Shown here piece after piece: positions 9,283-16,667 of a stretch of DNA of 21,167 bases. The position numbers and the translations under genes were made by a program. Within the stretch, counting starts at the first letter, position 1. Each line of letters starts with the position of its first letter. A model generated the notes under the pieces. It was not told where the DNA came from, ran no database searches, and was given only the letters and a program-made list of their open reading frames with translations. The stretch comes from an uncultured Lachnospiraceae bacterium (GTDB lineage: Bacteria > Bacillota > Clostridia > Lachnospirales > Lachnospiraceae), in assembly GCA_902782715.1 (NCBI GenBank), contig CACZOG010000161.1:1-21167 (forward strand). The letters run 5' to 3'.

Positions 9283-9287
9283 AGGTG
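9283..9287 (+). promoter_or_regulatory. Ribosome binding site supporting a GTG start
   Basis: AGGTG stands 7 bases before GTG 9295. There is no in-frame ATG until residue 32 of the GTG-initiated product, and the residues before that point look like real protein, so GTG 9295 is favoured. Confidence 0.5.
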
Positions 9288-9294
9288 TGTATAG

Positions 9295-10707
9295 GTGGAA
9301 AATCAAAGATTTCTTAATAACGAGGAAAAAACAAATATTCTGGACTGGCGTATCGAAGATGTGCCGTTGTGGAGATTCGAGAGATTTATGGTTCACCGTT
9401 ATCTTCACGAAGTGGAAACAAACAGCAAATCCTCAACTGAGGTTACTCAGGAATACAAAAAAGGAAAAATGGGACAGTTTATCAAACTGTACTTAAAATA
9501 CAGATTGTCCTCACATAAAAAAAGCGAAATACTGATATTTGATCACAGAAGACGTGTGTTTGAAAACGGTCAGTACATCTGCAAGTATACCGAGTCTATT
9601 TCGGATCATTTTCAGGATTCGGTTACTTATGAAGTTCCTTACAATGACAGCCATCTGGAACCTGCCAAAACCAGGAATCTGTATTATCTGGACCGCTTGA
9701 TATTAAGAAGTTATGCATACGAACTTTTTATCCGAAAGTTTTCGAAAAAAAGATATAAAGCGGATTATGCTGCCATTAAGGATAAATTGATCGGATTTAC
9801 CGAGAATGAATATTCCGATGAAGTATATAACTATCTGGCCAAATCGCTGACAAAGAATCTGTTTTTGATAAAATATCGAAGAAAGCATATAAAGAAACTG
9901 ATATCTTCGATCTCGCCCAAGATCATTATCGAGGTTGTCGGATATTCACAGAATAATATGATCATCAACGAGATGGCAAGGGAGCTGGGAGTACCGACTG
10001 TTGAAATACAGCATTCCCAGATAAACCGTGATCTGATCCAGTATAATTTCGGCAACAGAAAAGACATTGAACAGTTTCCGGAATATCTTTTTACATTCGG
10101 TGAGTTCTGGTCAATGGACATGAACATGCCGATAAAGGATGAGAATATCAGGGCTGTCGGATTTCCGTATTTTGAAAAAGGAATTGAAGAAGCGCGTCAG
10201 AAGGGCGAAAGCGAAGAACTTAAGAGTGATGTTCTTTTTATATCCCAATTTCTGGCAGGTCCTTCTGTGTATAAACTGGCAATGGAATACTGTGACCTGA
10301 ATCCCGATTCAAAGGTTGTATATAAACTGCATCCTGAAGAATACGGATTATGGGAAGAAAGATATCCCAGATTAAAAGAGTATTCAAACGTAAATGTTAT
10401 TACTGATTCTTCGATCACGCTTTATGATTGTTTTGTAAATACCAAAGCGGTTGTCGGAGTATTCTCGGGAGCTTTATATGAAGCACTTGCTTTTGATCTG
10501 CCTGTATACTTATACAATGCGGATTACATTGAGTACATGCAGCGGCTCATCGATGTTAAAGGTGCGATAGTTGTCGACAGTGTGGAAGAACTGGACAATT
10601 GTCTGAAGAATGGCATAAAAGCTAAAACTCCTGACTATGAAATATGGAAAAAAGATTCCTTAAATAATATCATTAAGGAAATAAATCTTATTAAGGAAAA
10701 AAAGTAG
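9295..10707 (+). CDS. HP-motif GT-B glycosyltransferase of the capsule/polysialyltransferase-like class
   Basis: A 470-residue protein, GTG start. The N-terminal half is poorly conserved. The C-terminal half has features of the GT-B group that includes capsule Kdo/sialic-acid transferases and CDP-glycerol-type transferases. These are a VPTVEIQHSQ strand-turn, EYLFTFGEFWS, a Lys344-Leu-His346-Pro347-Glu348 HP motif, and a G-V-F-S391-G-A-L-Y-E396 motif. The HP and Ser/Thr motifs bind the CMP donor in known bacterial sialyltransferases. Given the CMP-sugar synthetase downstream, this is the best candidate to place the acidic sugar, but the assignment is inference. It sits 24 bases after the GT-C-like gene and 5 bases before the flippase. 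The KTPDYEIWKKD tail looks complete. Confidence 0.6.
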   Translation: MENQRFLNNEEKTNILDWRIEDVPLWRFERFMVHRYLHEVETNSKSSTEVTQEYKKGKMGQFIKLYLKYRLSSHKKSEILIFDHRRRVFENGQYICKYTESISDHFQDSVTYEVPYNDSHLEPAKTRNLYYLDRLILRSYAYELFIRKFSKKRYKADYAAIKDKLIGFTENEYSDEVYNYLAKSLTKNLFLIKYRRKHIKKLISSISPKIIIEVVGYSQNNMIINEMARELGVPTVEIQHSQINRDLIQYNFGNRKDIEQFPEYLFTFGEFWSMDMNMPIKDENIRAVGFPYFEKGIEEARQKGESEELKSDVLFISQFLAGPSVYKLAMEYCDLNPDSKVVYKLHPEEYGLWEERYPRLKEYSNVNVITDSSITLYDCFVNTKAVVGVFSGALYEALAFDLPVYLYNADYIEYMQRLIDVKGAIVVDSVEELDNCLKNGIKAKTPDYEIWKKDSLNNIIKEINLIKEKK

Positions 10708-10712
10708 TATAA

Positions 10713-12122
10713 ATGTCAAAAGATAAGGTTGCTTCGGTTGCTAAAATTGGAATAATATATACGCTGAGCAATATGCTTGTAAAGGGAATGGCGTTCCTGA
10801 CGACACCCGTTTTTGCAAGATTGATGACAAAAGCGGAATTTGGTGATTTCGGCAATATATCATCATGGGCAAACATTATTTCCATAGTTGTTACCCTTCA
10901 GCTGTATGTTTCAATTGTCAGAGCAAAATATGATTATAAAGAAGATTTGGATAAGTATTTATCAAGTATTCTGATCCTTGGTAATATAATCACCCTGGTT
11001 TGGTGGGGTGTAATAGAATTAAATATCTCTTTCTTTGAAAATCTGTTTGACATGAGCAGATTCTATATAAGAGTCTTGTTTATATATGCTTTGTTTTCTC
11101 CTGCTATGCAGCTGCTGATGTATAAAAACAGGATTAGCAGCAAGTATAAAGGAGTTGTTGCTTTGACATGGGTTACCCTGGTAAGTGCCACAGGGGGATC
11201 GGTTGTTTTAATGCTGCTGATGTCCAACAGACTGACGGGCCGTGTTCTGGGTAACTACGGTTTAGTGGCCCTTGTCGATGTTGCTCTATGGATATATGTC
11301 CTTGTTAAAGGAAAATGTGTTTCTCCAAAATTTTGGAAATATGCACTTACGTTTTCAATTCCTTTAATACCGCATGAGCTTGCGGGACAATTGCTGATAT
11401 CTTCCGACAGGATCATAATCAAAAAATTATGCGGAGCGGAAGATGCCGCATTATATACTCTTGCCTATACGATATCAATGATGGCAAGCGTGCTTCTTTC
11501 AAGTATGAATCAGGCTATTCAGCCATGGCTTTATGATAAAATGGAAGAAGGAAACAAAAAAGAGATCAGAAAGATATCCATACCGTATACATTGTTTTTT
11601 GCCGCAGGCTGTGTGGCAATAATGTTAATAGGTCCTGAAGTGGTCTACATTTTCGGCGCAGGTAAATACAAAGACGCACTTTATGTTATTCCTCCCGTCT
11701 GCTACGGTGTCATGCTTCAGTTCATCTATACGCTGTATGCCAATGTGGAATTTTATGAAAAGAAAACAGGCTGGATATCGGCTGCGACTCTGGTATCCGC
11801 AGGTTTAAACGTAGGGTTAAATTTCCTGCTGATCCCGATCTTCGGATATATCGCCGCTGCTTATACCACGGCGATCGGATTCGCATTCATGGTACTTTTC
11901 CATTGCCTTGTCGTGCGATTTAAGACCGAATACTGGGAAATGTATAACCTGAAGATTCTTTTATGCATTCTTCTGGGTGTAACGGTAATGACAGGCCTGG
12001 TGCTTGTTCTGTATTCATTTGTGATAATCAGATATATTGTAATTCTTTTGTTTGCTGTGGGAATTGTGATAGGTATTGTAAAGAATAAAGAAATGATCAA
12101 AACATTGATTAAAAAGCGTTAA
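10713..12122 (+). CDS. Wzx-type oligosaccharide flippase (MOP/MATE superfamily)
   Basis: A 469-residue integral membrane protein with about 12-14 hydrophobic segments spread over the whole length, the normal size for a polysaccharide flippase. The N-terminus has the typical K-I-G-I-I-Y-T-L-S-N helix followed by TTPVFARLMTKAEFGDF, close to the family signature (LtRlLspeeFG-like). The central IPLIPHELAGQLLISSDRIII and later YTTAIGFA segments also match. It should move the undecaprenyl-linked repeat unit across the membrane. The ribosome binding site is weak (an AAGGA about 15 bases upstream), and initiation may depend on coupling to the upstream gene, which ends 5 bases away. It ends 20 bases before the chosen start of the acyltransferase. 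Confidence 0.9.
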   Translation: MSKDKVASVAKIGIIYTLSNMLVKGMAFLTTPVFARLMTKAEFGDFGNISSWANIISIVVTLQLYVSIVRAKYDYKEDLDKYLSSILILGNIITLVWWGVIELNISFFENLFDMSRFYIRVLFIYALFSPAMQLLMYKNRISSKYKGVVALTWVTLVSATGGSVVLMLLMSNRLTGRVLGNYGLVALVDVALWIYVLVKGKCVSPKFWKYALTFSIPLIPHELAGQLLISSDRIIIKKLCGAEDAALYTLAYTISMMASVLLSSMNQAIQPWLYDKMEEGNKKEIRKISIPYTLFFAAGCVAIMLIGPEVVYIFGAGKYKDALYVIPPVCYGVMLQFIYTLYANVEFYEKKTGWISAATLVSAGLNVGLNFLLIPIFGYIAAAYTTAIGFAFMVLFHCLVVRFKTEYWEMYNLKILLCILLGVTVMTGLVLVLYSFVIIRYIVILLFAVGIVIGIVKNKEMIKTLIKKR

Positions 12123-12132
12123 TCTTGCTTTT

Positions 12133-12136
12133 GGAG
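12133..12136 (+). promoter_or_regulatory. Ribosome binding site pointing to a TTG start
   Basis: GGAG is 6 bases before TTG 12143. The earlier in-frame TTG codons at 12125 and 12131 have no usable site. No ATG occurs in frame until residue 24 of the TTG-initiated product, inside a basic helix, so TTG 12143 is the best start. Confidence 0.5.
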
Positions 12137-12142
12137 AAAAAA

Positions 12143-12667
12143 TTGGAAAAACAGGTACAAAAACATAATACCAAAAAGAAATGGTATCAGTTGCTTCGAA
12201 GAAAAATATATACCAATATGGTCAGAAGAAAAGCCGCAGAGGTTGGAGAGGATCTAAAAGTTAATCATTACTCCAAAGTGACCCAAACAACGTTTTTGGG
12301 AGATCATGTCAGTTTTAACGGAATGAAGATCAGCGGAAAAGGAACTGTTCGTATAGGAAAGTATTTTCATTCAGGAGAAGAGTGCCTGATGATCACGGAT
12401 ACGCATAATTATGAGGGTGACAAAATTCCTTATGATGAAACCGATATTGTCAGGGATATTCAGATTGATGACTTTGTTTGGCTCGGAACAAGAGTTATAA
12501 TATTAGGCGGAGTTCATATTGGAGAGGGAGCGATCATTCAGGCGGGCTCGGTAGTCGTAAAGGATATACCTGCGTATGCGATAGCCGGCGGTGCTCCTGC
12601 AAAAGTGTTTAAATATCGTGATGAAGAACACTTTAAGAAACTTAAAGAGGCTGAAAAATATTTTTAA
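12143..12667 (+). CDS. Hexapeptide-repeat sugar O-acetyltransferase
   Basis: A 174-residue left-handed beta-helix acyltransferase of the WbbJ/xenobiotic-acyltransferase type. A basic N-terminal helix precedes the hexapeptide turns. The probable active-site His88 lies in the DTHNYEG loop, followed by DETDIVRDIQIDDFVWLGTRVIIL, GVHIGEGAIIQAGSVVVKD and the closing GGAPAKVFKY, all characteristic. It lies between the flippase and the CMP-sugar synthetase. It could acetylate the acidic sugar, or another residue of the repeat unit; the acceptor cannot be told from sequence. The TTG start is chosen from GGAG 6 bases upstream. It is distinct from the longer coiled-coil acyltransferase at the beginning of the window. 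Confidence 0.88.
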   Translation: MEKQVQKHNTKKKWYQLLRRKIYTNMVRRKAAEVGEDLKVNHYSKVTQTTFLGDHVSFNGMKISGKGTVRIGKYFHSGEECLMITDTHNYEGDKIPYDETDIVRDIQIDDFVWLGTRVIILGGVHIGEGAIIQAGSVVVKDIPAYAIAGGAPAKVFKYRDEEHFKKLKEAEKYF

Positions 12668-12706
12668 AAAATATAACAGATAATATTTTTAGAAAGAGGT
12701 ATAAAA

Positions 12707-13420
12707 ATGGGAAAAACAATTACAGCAGTTGTTCCTGTAAAAGGGAACAGTTCACGTCTCCCCGGTAAAAACATTTTACCTTTCGGAGATTCTAACTTAC
12801 TGGTTCATAAGATCGAGCAGCTTAAACAGGTTGAGGAACTGACAGACATTATCGTTTCTTCAGATTCCGATATCATGCTTGAGATGGCTGAGAAGGCCGG
12901 AGTAAAGGCTATGAAAAGACCTGAAATGTATGCTAATGAATCTGTTCCGTTTGGCAAATTCCTGGATTATTTATGCGAAGTAATGCCTAATGAACATATT
13001 ATGTGGGCATGCGTTACTTCTCCGCTTGTTGAGCCGTATTTATATAAGAAAGCCATAGCAACATATTTTGAGAAACTTGAAGAGGGATATGACTCACTTG
13101 TAACACTTCATCCCATGCAGAGCTTTTATTTGGATAAGAACGGCCCCATCAACTATGAGACCGGATTGAACCATAAGAATTCTGAGTTTTTGGAGCCTAT
13201 TTATCATTTCACCAACGGAATCAATTTAGCTCCCAAGGCTAAAATTGCAGAATGGCATTATAATTACGGACCTAATCCTTTTAAACTTATGGTTAACAAA
13301 AGAGAAGCTGCGGATATAGATGATATTTATGATTATGTCTGCGCACTGGCTATGTATAAAATGCCCGAAATTACAGATTTGAACGATCCCAGACTGCTTG
13401 AACGTTTTTCGGGAAAATAA
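12707..13420 (+). CDS. Acylneuraminate-type cytidylyltransferase (CMP-nonulosonate synthetase-like)
   Basis: A 237-residue nucleotidyltransferase of the NeuA/PseF/KdsB family. The N-terminal CTP-binding loop is clear: VPVKGNSSRLPGKN with Arg17, Lys21 and Asn22. It is followed by a IIVSSDSD strand, an RPEMYA segment and ACVTSPLVEP, as in acylneuraminate cytidylyltransferases. Length is normal for the single-domain family without a C-terminal phosphatase; a separate KdsC-like phosphatase is encoded two genes downstream. AAAGAGG 7 bases before the ATG is a good ribosome binding site. It would convert a free 2-keto-3-deoxy acidic sugar plus CTP to the CMP-sugar. Which acid cannot be read from sequence. 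The first gene of the putative acidic-sugar cassette. Confidence 0.85.
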   Translation: MGKTITAVVPVKGNSSRLPGKNILPFGDSNLLVHKIEQLKQVEELTDIIVSSDSDIMLEMAEKAGVKAMKRPEMYANESVPFGKFLDYLCEVMPNEHIMWACVTSPLVEPYLYKKAIATYFEKLEEGYDSLVTLHPMQSFYLDKNGPINYETGLNHKNSEFLEPIYHFTNGINLAPKAKIAEWHYNYGPNPFKLMVNKREAADIDDIYDYVCALAMYKMPEITDLNDPRLLERFSGK

Positions 13421-13457
13421 TAAATAATTAAAGTGTATTGTCAAATTCAACTTAAAA

Positions 13458-13486
13458 GGCATTATTTGATCAGTGAATAATATGCC
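13458..13486 (+). other. Imperfect inverted repeat ahead of the aldolase gene
   Basis: GGCATTATT (13458-13466) pairs with AATAATATGCC (13476-13486), leaving a 9-base loop and a 2-base bulge. It ends just before the ribosome binding site AAGGGAG at 13488-13494. It could modulate translation or mRNA stability. A-T rich and short, so it may be chance. Confidence 0.3.
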
Positions 13487-13487
13487 G

Positions 13488-13494
13488 AAGGGAG
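13488..13494 (+). promoter_or_regulatory. Strong ribosome binding site deciding the aldolase start
   Basis: AAGGGAG ends 5 bases before ATG 13500. In-frame GTG 13473 and ATG 13482 lie upstream of it and have no comparable site, so ATG 13500 is used, which places the conserved catalytic strand at residues 8-17. Confidence 0.7.
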
Positions 13495-13499
13495 TTTTA

Positions 13500-15071
13500 A
13501 TGGCAAATAATGATTTAAAACTATTGGATTGTACCCTTAGAGACGGGGGATATATCAACAACTGGAAATGGGGCTTTCATGGAGCACGTGCCATAATCCA
13601 TGCTCTTGTGAAAGCCAATGTTGATGTTGTTGAGGTTGGCTTTTTACGTAATGTGGAAGGCTATGATCCTGACATTTCGGTTTGCAATACCATAGAGGAA
13701 TTAAACAGATTATTACCCGATAATTGCGGAAATACTATTTTTTCCGGTATGGCGATGAGAAGTAATTATGATATAAACAAGCTTTCGCCATACTCCGGAA
13801 AAGGTATCGAGATGATACGTGTAACCGCCCATGATTATGACATAGAAGAGGGTATGGAATTTGCCAGAAAAGTAAAAGAAAAAGGATATAAGCTCAGCAT
13901 AAATCCAATTAACATTATGGGTTATTCTGATGAAAGGATCTTATGGATCATCGATCAGGTAAACAGGATTCAGCCGTATCAGTTTTCTATCGTGGATACT
14001 TTTGGCTCAATGAAGAGAAGAGATCTGGACAGAATAGTCAGTCTGGTAGATAACAATCTGGATTGTAATATCCGAGTTGCTCTTCATCTTCACGAAAACA
14101 TGTCATTGAGTTGTTCTTTGGCTCAAAAATTTATAGACAAGCATCTGAACCGCCCTGTTGCGGTTGATGCAAGTCTTATGGGAATGGGAAGAACACCCGG
14201 AAATCTTCCTTTGGAACTTATCGCAGACTACTTAAATGAGTATTCGGATAAAGCCTATGATATCGATTATCTGATGGATGCCATTCAGGATTATATAGCC
14301 CCGCTTAAAGGCAATTCTCAGTGGGGATATACTCCTGCGTATTTTCTTTCAGCCAGATTCAACCTTCATAGAAATTATGCAGAGCATTACTTAATGAAAG
14401 GTGATCTGACCAATAAGGATATAAATCACATACTGGCAAGAATAGAAGATTCGAAAAAAACAATATTTGATAAGGAATACGCAGATAAGCTTTATGAAGA
14501 GTATCAGAATCACAAAACTGATGATTCACAGGCGTTAAATTCTTTAAAAAGTCAGCTGAAAGGGAAAAGTGTTCTTATTATTGCTCCCGGAGAGAGCATA
14601 AAGACAAAGCGCGATGATATTCAGTCATTCATCGGTTCAAATGACTTAAAGATCTTCTCTGTTAATTTTATTTCGGAAGATTTTAGAACAGACTACGCGT
14701 TTTTCAGCAATAACAAAAGATTTGATCGTATAGATTCATTTCCTTGTGAGGTTATCATCACATCAAATTTGCTTTCCAATGTTCAGGAAAAAAGAGCGGA
14801 TTATGTTGTTGATTTTAACGGCCTTTCCGGTGCTTTTATGCAGGGATGCAACAGTTTGATCATGCTGTTAAAGATGCTTTCCATAATAGGAGTAGAGGAT
14901 ATTTCAATAGCAGGAGCAGATGGCTTTACAGAAGGAAAGAAGAATTATTATACTTCAGATTATAAGAGCCATGAAGAATATGGCAATAATTACAACATAT
15001 CCGTGTCAAATGCGATTCGAAGCTTAGGGGTAAAGGTGAAATTCATTACTCCTTCTGAATATGATATATAG
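13500..15071 (+). CDS. DRE-TIM (HMGL-like) aldolase fused to a GT42/DUF115-like domain
   Basis: A 523-residue fusion. Residues 1 to about 300 are a DRE-TIM barrel: L-L-D-C-T-L-R-D-G-G at 8-17 with the metal-binding/catalytic Arg14-Asp15, and the His196-Leu-His198 metal-ligand pair followed by Glu-Asn. This resembles 4-hydroxy-2-oxovalerate aldolase and the HMG-CoA lyase superfamily. GMGRTPGNLPLE matches the family's Gly-rich loop. After an alpha-helical linker, about 355-523 forms a second domain: VLIIAPGESI, IFSVNF, DYAFFS, then GAFMQGCNSLIMLLKMLSI and ISIAGADGF. This order resembles sialyltransferase Cst-II (GT42) and DUF115/Maf proteins. The His used as base in Cst-II seems not to be conserved at the aligned site (Asn there). 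It lies between the CMP-sugar synthetase and the phosphatase, suggesting acidic-sugar synthesis. Barrel assignment is firm; the second domain is inferred. Confidence 0.78.
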   Translation: MANNDLKLLDCTLRDGGYINNWKWGFHGARAIIHALVKANVDVVEVGFLRNVEGYDPDISVCNTIEELNRLLPDNCGNTIFSGMAMRSNYDINKLSPYSGKGIEMIRVTAHDYDIEEGMEFARKVKEKGYKLSINPINIMGYSDERILWIIDQVNRIQPYQFSIVDTFGSMKRRDLDRIVSLVDNNLDCNIRVALHLHENMSLSCSLAQKFIDKHLNRPVAVDASLMGMGRTPGNLPLELIADYLNEYSDKAYDIDYLMDAIQDYIAPLKGNSQWGYTPAYFLSARFNLHRNYAEHYLMKGDLTNKDINHILARIEDSKKTIFDKEYADKLYEEYQNHKTDDSQALNSLKSQLKGKSVLIIAPGESIKTKRDDIQSFIGSNDLKIFSVNFISEDFRTDYAFFSNNKRFDRIDSFPCEVIITSNLLSNVQEKRADYVVDFNGLSGAFMQGCNSLIMLLKMLSIIGVEDISIAGADGFTEGKKNYYTSDYKSHEEYGNNYNISVSNAIRSLGVKVKFITPSEYDI

Positions 15072-15077
15072 GTTATT

Positions 15078-15082
15078 AGGAG
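15078..15082 (+). promoter_or_regulatory. Ribosome binding site of the phosphatase gene
   Basis: AGGAG stands 6 bases before ATG 15089, inside the 17-base gap after the aldolase stop codon; no separate promoter is apparent, so co-transcription is likely. Confidence 0.6.
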
Positions 15083-15088
15083 ACAATA

Positions 15089-15598
15089 ATGAGATTAAAG
15101 TATATGATCTTGGATATTGATGGTACATTAACCGATGGCGGAGTGTATTATGACGATACGGGAAATGAGTTAAAAAAATTCTGCACAAAAGACGGCACGG
15201 GAATCATATTGACCAAAGCTGCAGGAATAACTCCCGTTGTTTTGACAGGAAGGGAGTGTGCCGCTACTACAAGGCGAATGACTGAATTGGGTGTTACGGC
15301 TTTGTATCAGGGTGTCAAAAACAAGGTTGAGTGGCTGGAAAAATGGATGGATACCAACGGAATAACCAAAGATCAGGTTGGCTATATCGGAGATGATGTC
15401 AACGATCTGGGACCCATGAGATTGTGCGGATATGTAGCCTGTCCGGCAGATGCTATAGAAGAAGTAAAGGAGATCGCTGATTATGTTGCTTCCGTAAATG
15501 GAGGCCAGGGAGTTGTCCGAGAGGTGATAAAGCATTTGCTGATTGAGGATGGTTCATGGAAAGAAGTATTAAACAAAGCTTACGGCGCCGGAGTATAA
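15089..15598 (+). CDS. KdsC-like HAD-superfamily phosphatase
   Basis: A 169-residue C0-type HAD hydrolase. Motif I is Asp9-Ile-Asp11 in ILDIDGTLTDGG, typical of the KdsC subfamily (DVDGxLTDG). KDGTGI and VVLTGRE (motif II region) follow, Lys78 region gives motif III, and GDDVNDLGPM (101-110) is motif IV. Family members hydrolyse the phosphate of Kdo-8-phosphate or KDN/Neu5Ac-9-phosphate; here the substrate is inferred to be a phosphorylated 2-keto-3-deoxy acid made upstream. It is the last gene of the operon, about 25 bases from the terminator hairpin. A general sugar phosphatase is an alternative. Confidence 0.85.
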   Translation: MRLKYMILDIDGTLTDGGVYYDDTGNELKKFCTKDGTGIILTKAAGITPVVLTGRECAATTRRMTELGVTALYQGVKNKVEWLEKWMDTNGITKDQVGYIGDDVNDLGPMRLCGYVACPADAIEEVKEIADYVASVNGGQGVVREVIKHLLIEDGSWKEVLNKAYGAGV

Positions 15599-15621
15599 AA
15601 ATATTATTTATTTTTCTCAAT

Positions 15622-15654
15622 AAAAAAAATCCACGATTACTCGTGGATTTTTTT
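15622..15654. terminator. Bidirectional intrinsic terminator
   Basis: CCACGA (15631-15636), loop TTAC, TCGTGG (15641-15646), then seven or more T (15648-15654), with an A-run on the left side. On the minus strand the same hairpin is followed by a T-run too, so it can stop both the long + operon and the convergent minus-strand gene. Confidence 0.9.
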
Positions 15655-15694
15655 GATATTAAATTACTAAATTTTCAATAATAAACGAATTGAT

Positions 15695-16465
15695 TTACTG
15701 CCATGAAAATACGTGGTATTCGCCAAGACGATTCTTTGTATAAGAATAGCCGCAGCCTGAAACTAAAATGAAGTATGTATCAGCAGCCATTTTGTCAACA
15801 GAAACCATCTTTGCACTGCTTCCGGTACCTGAAGAAGTGAAATTGTTGAAACGAGTCATGGAAGTAGATAATACTGTAAGATTACTGAGTGTGCCTGTTC
15901 CTGTAGGAGCGTTTATTGTAAGTTTCTGTGTTTTGGGAACTTTAATCTTATACCAACGAGTATAGTCCTGTGTCGGAGTCTGAGCAACACGAACATTGGT
16001 TGAAGCATTTACAGCGATAGCTTTTGCACGACAGTAATTGTTTTTGTTGATAACAGAAGCGTCTTCCCATGTAACTTTTAACTTCATTGTCGGTGTGTAT
16101 GAAGAAAATGAGTATCCGTCATAGGCCTGTACGAAATAAGTACCTTTCTTTAAAGCCCAAACCTTATTTCCGCTTTTTGTGCTGGGAGCGCAACTGCAGA
16201 TACGATCTTTACATGCTTTGTCTGTGAAAAGACCGATATAGGAATAATTTCTCTCGTCATTTGACCATGCGAATTTAACAACTGCATCAGTATCGATAAC
16301 CAGTTTGTAAACTTCCTGCTCTTCGTGCTTTAATGCGAAAGACTGACCTGCAGTGATATTTTTTAATGTAGCTGCATTAGCACGCATGGGAGCATAAGCA
16401 ATTACACATACCGATAATACGGCAAGAATGCCTAAACAAATATTAAGTTTTTGCTTTGTTTTCAT
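15695..16465 (-). CDS. Secreted protein with two PPC-like beta domains
   Basis: A 256-residue exported protein. The signal peptide is clear: Lys-rich start, hydrophobic core to about residue 25, and ANA|A cleavage after about residue 31. The mature part has two similar beta-rich halves of about 100 residues. Each has a strand pattern ending in a K-G-T-Y-F-V-Q or A-D-T-Y-F-I-L-V-S motif, as in bacterial pre-peptidase C-terminal (PPC) domains, which are found as accessory modules of secreted enzymes and adhesins. No catalytic motif was found. AGGAGGT lies 6 bases upstream of its ATG and a promoter sits further upstream. No anchor motif is visible; it is probably secreted free. Function unknown; carbohydrate or surface binding is a guess. 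It converges on the operon terminator and diverges from the GT2 gene. Confidence 0.75.
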   Translation of the reverse strand: MKTKQKLNICLGILAVLSVCVIAYAPMRANAATLKNITAGQSFALKHEEQEVYKLVIDTDAVVKFAWSNDERNYSYIGLFTDKACKDRICSCAPSTKSGNKVWALKKGTYFVQAYDGYSFSSYTPTMKLKVTWEDASVINKNNYCRAKAIAVNASTNVRVAQTPTQDYTRWYKIKVPKTQKLTINAPTGTGTLSNLTVLSTSMTRFNNFTSSGTGSSAKMVSVDKMAADTYFILVSGCGYSYTKNRLGEYHVFSWQ

Positions 16466-16509
16466 TGATTGACCTCCTATTAACAGGTTTTTGAATATGT
16501 TGCCTTATT

Positions 16510-16538
16510 ATTTTACAATAAAATGGTGTCCTTTTCAA
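16510..16538 (-). promoter_or_regulatory. Promoter for the minus-strand secreted protein
   Basis: Read on the minus strand: TTGAAA (16538-16533), 17 bases, TAAAAT (16515-16510). The start site would fall about 40 bases before the ATG, with AGGAGGT at 16478-16472 in between. A near-consensus vegetative promoter. Confidence 0.6.
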
Positions 16539-16576
16539 TATTTTTATCATTAAAATCCGATAGTTTAATAATATAC

Positions 16577-16605
16577 TTGAGATAATGTCAGAGTGCATAT
16601 ATAGT
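16577..16605 (+). promoter_or_regulatory. Promoter for the GT2 gene
   Basis: TTGAGA (16577-16582), 17 bases, TATAGT (16600-16605). It lies 63 bases before ATG 16668. GGAG (16658-16661) 6 bases before the ATG is the ribosome binding site. Between them is a short inverted repeat GGTAA-TACCT-TTACC (16636-16650) of unclear value. Confidence 0.55.
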
Positions 16606-16667
16606 AGTTTTATATACTTTGTTAGGGCGGTTTTGGGTAATACCTTTACCATGCGCGGGAGAAGAAA

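Noticed and set aside
13438..13466. TTGTCA, 17-base spacer, ATTATT as a promoter before the aldolase
   Set aside because: The -10 match is poor; the gene is more likely read through from upstream.
1..15598. Searched for NeuB, NeuC, KdsA/KdsD, an initiating phosphoglycosyltransferase and a classical Wzy polymerase
   Set aside because: None was recognised in any frame; they may lie upstream of the window or be encoded elsewhere.
16636..16650. GGTAA/TTACC hairpin in the GT2 leader
   Set aside because: A 5-bp weak stem, common by chance in such sequence; not claimed as a regulatory element.
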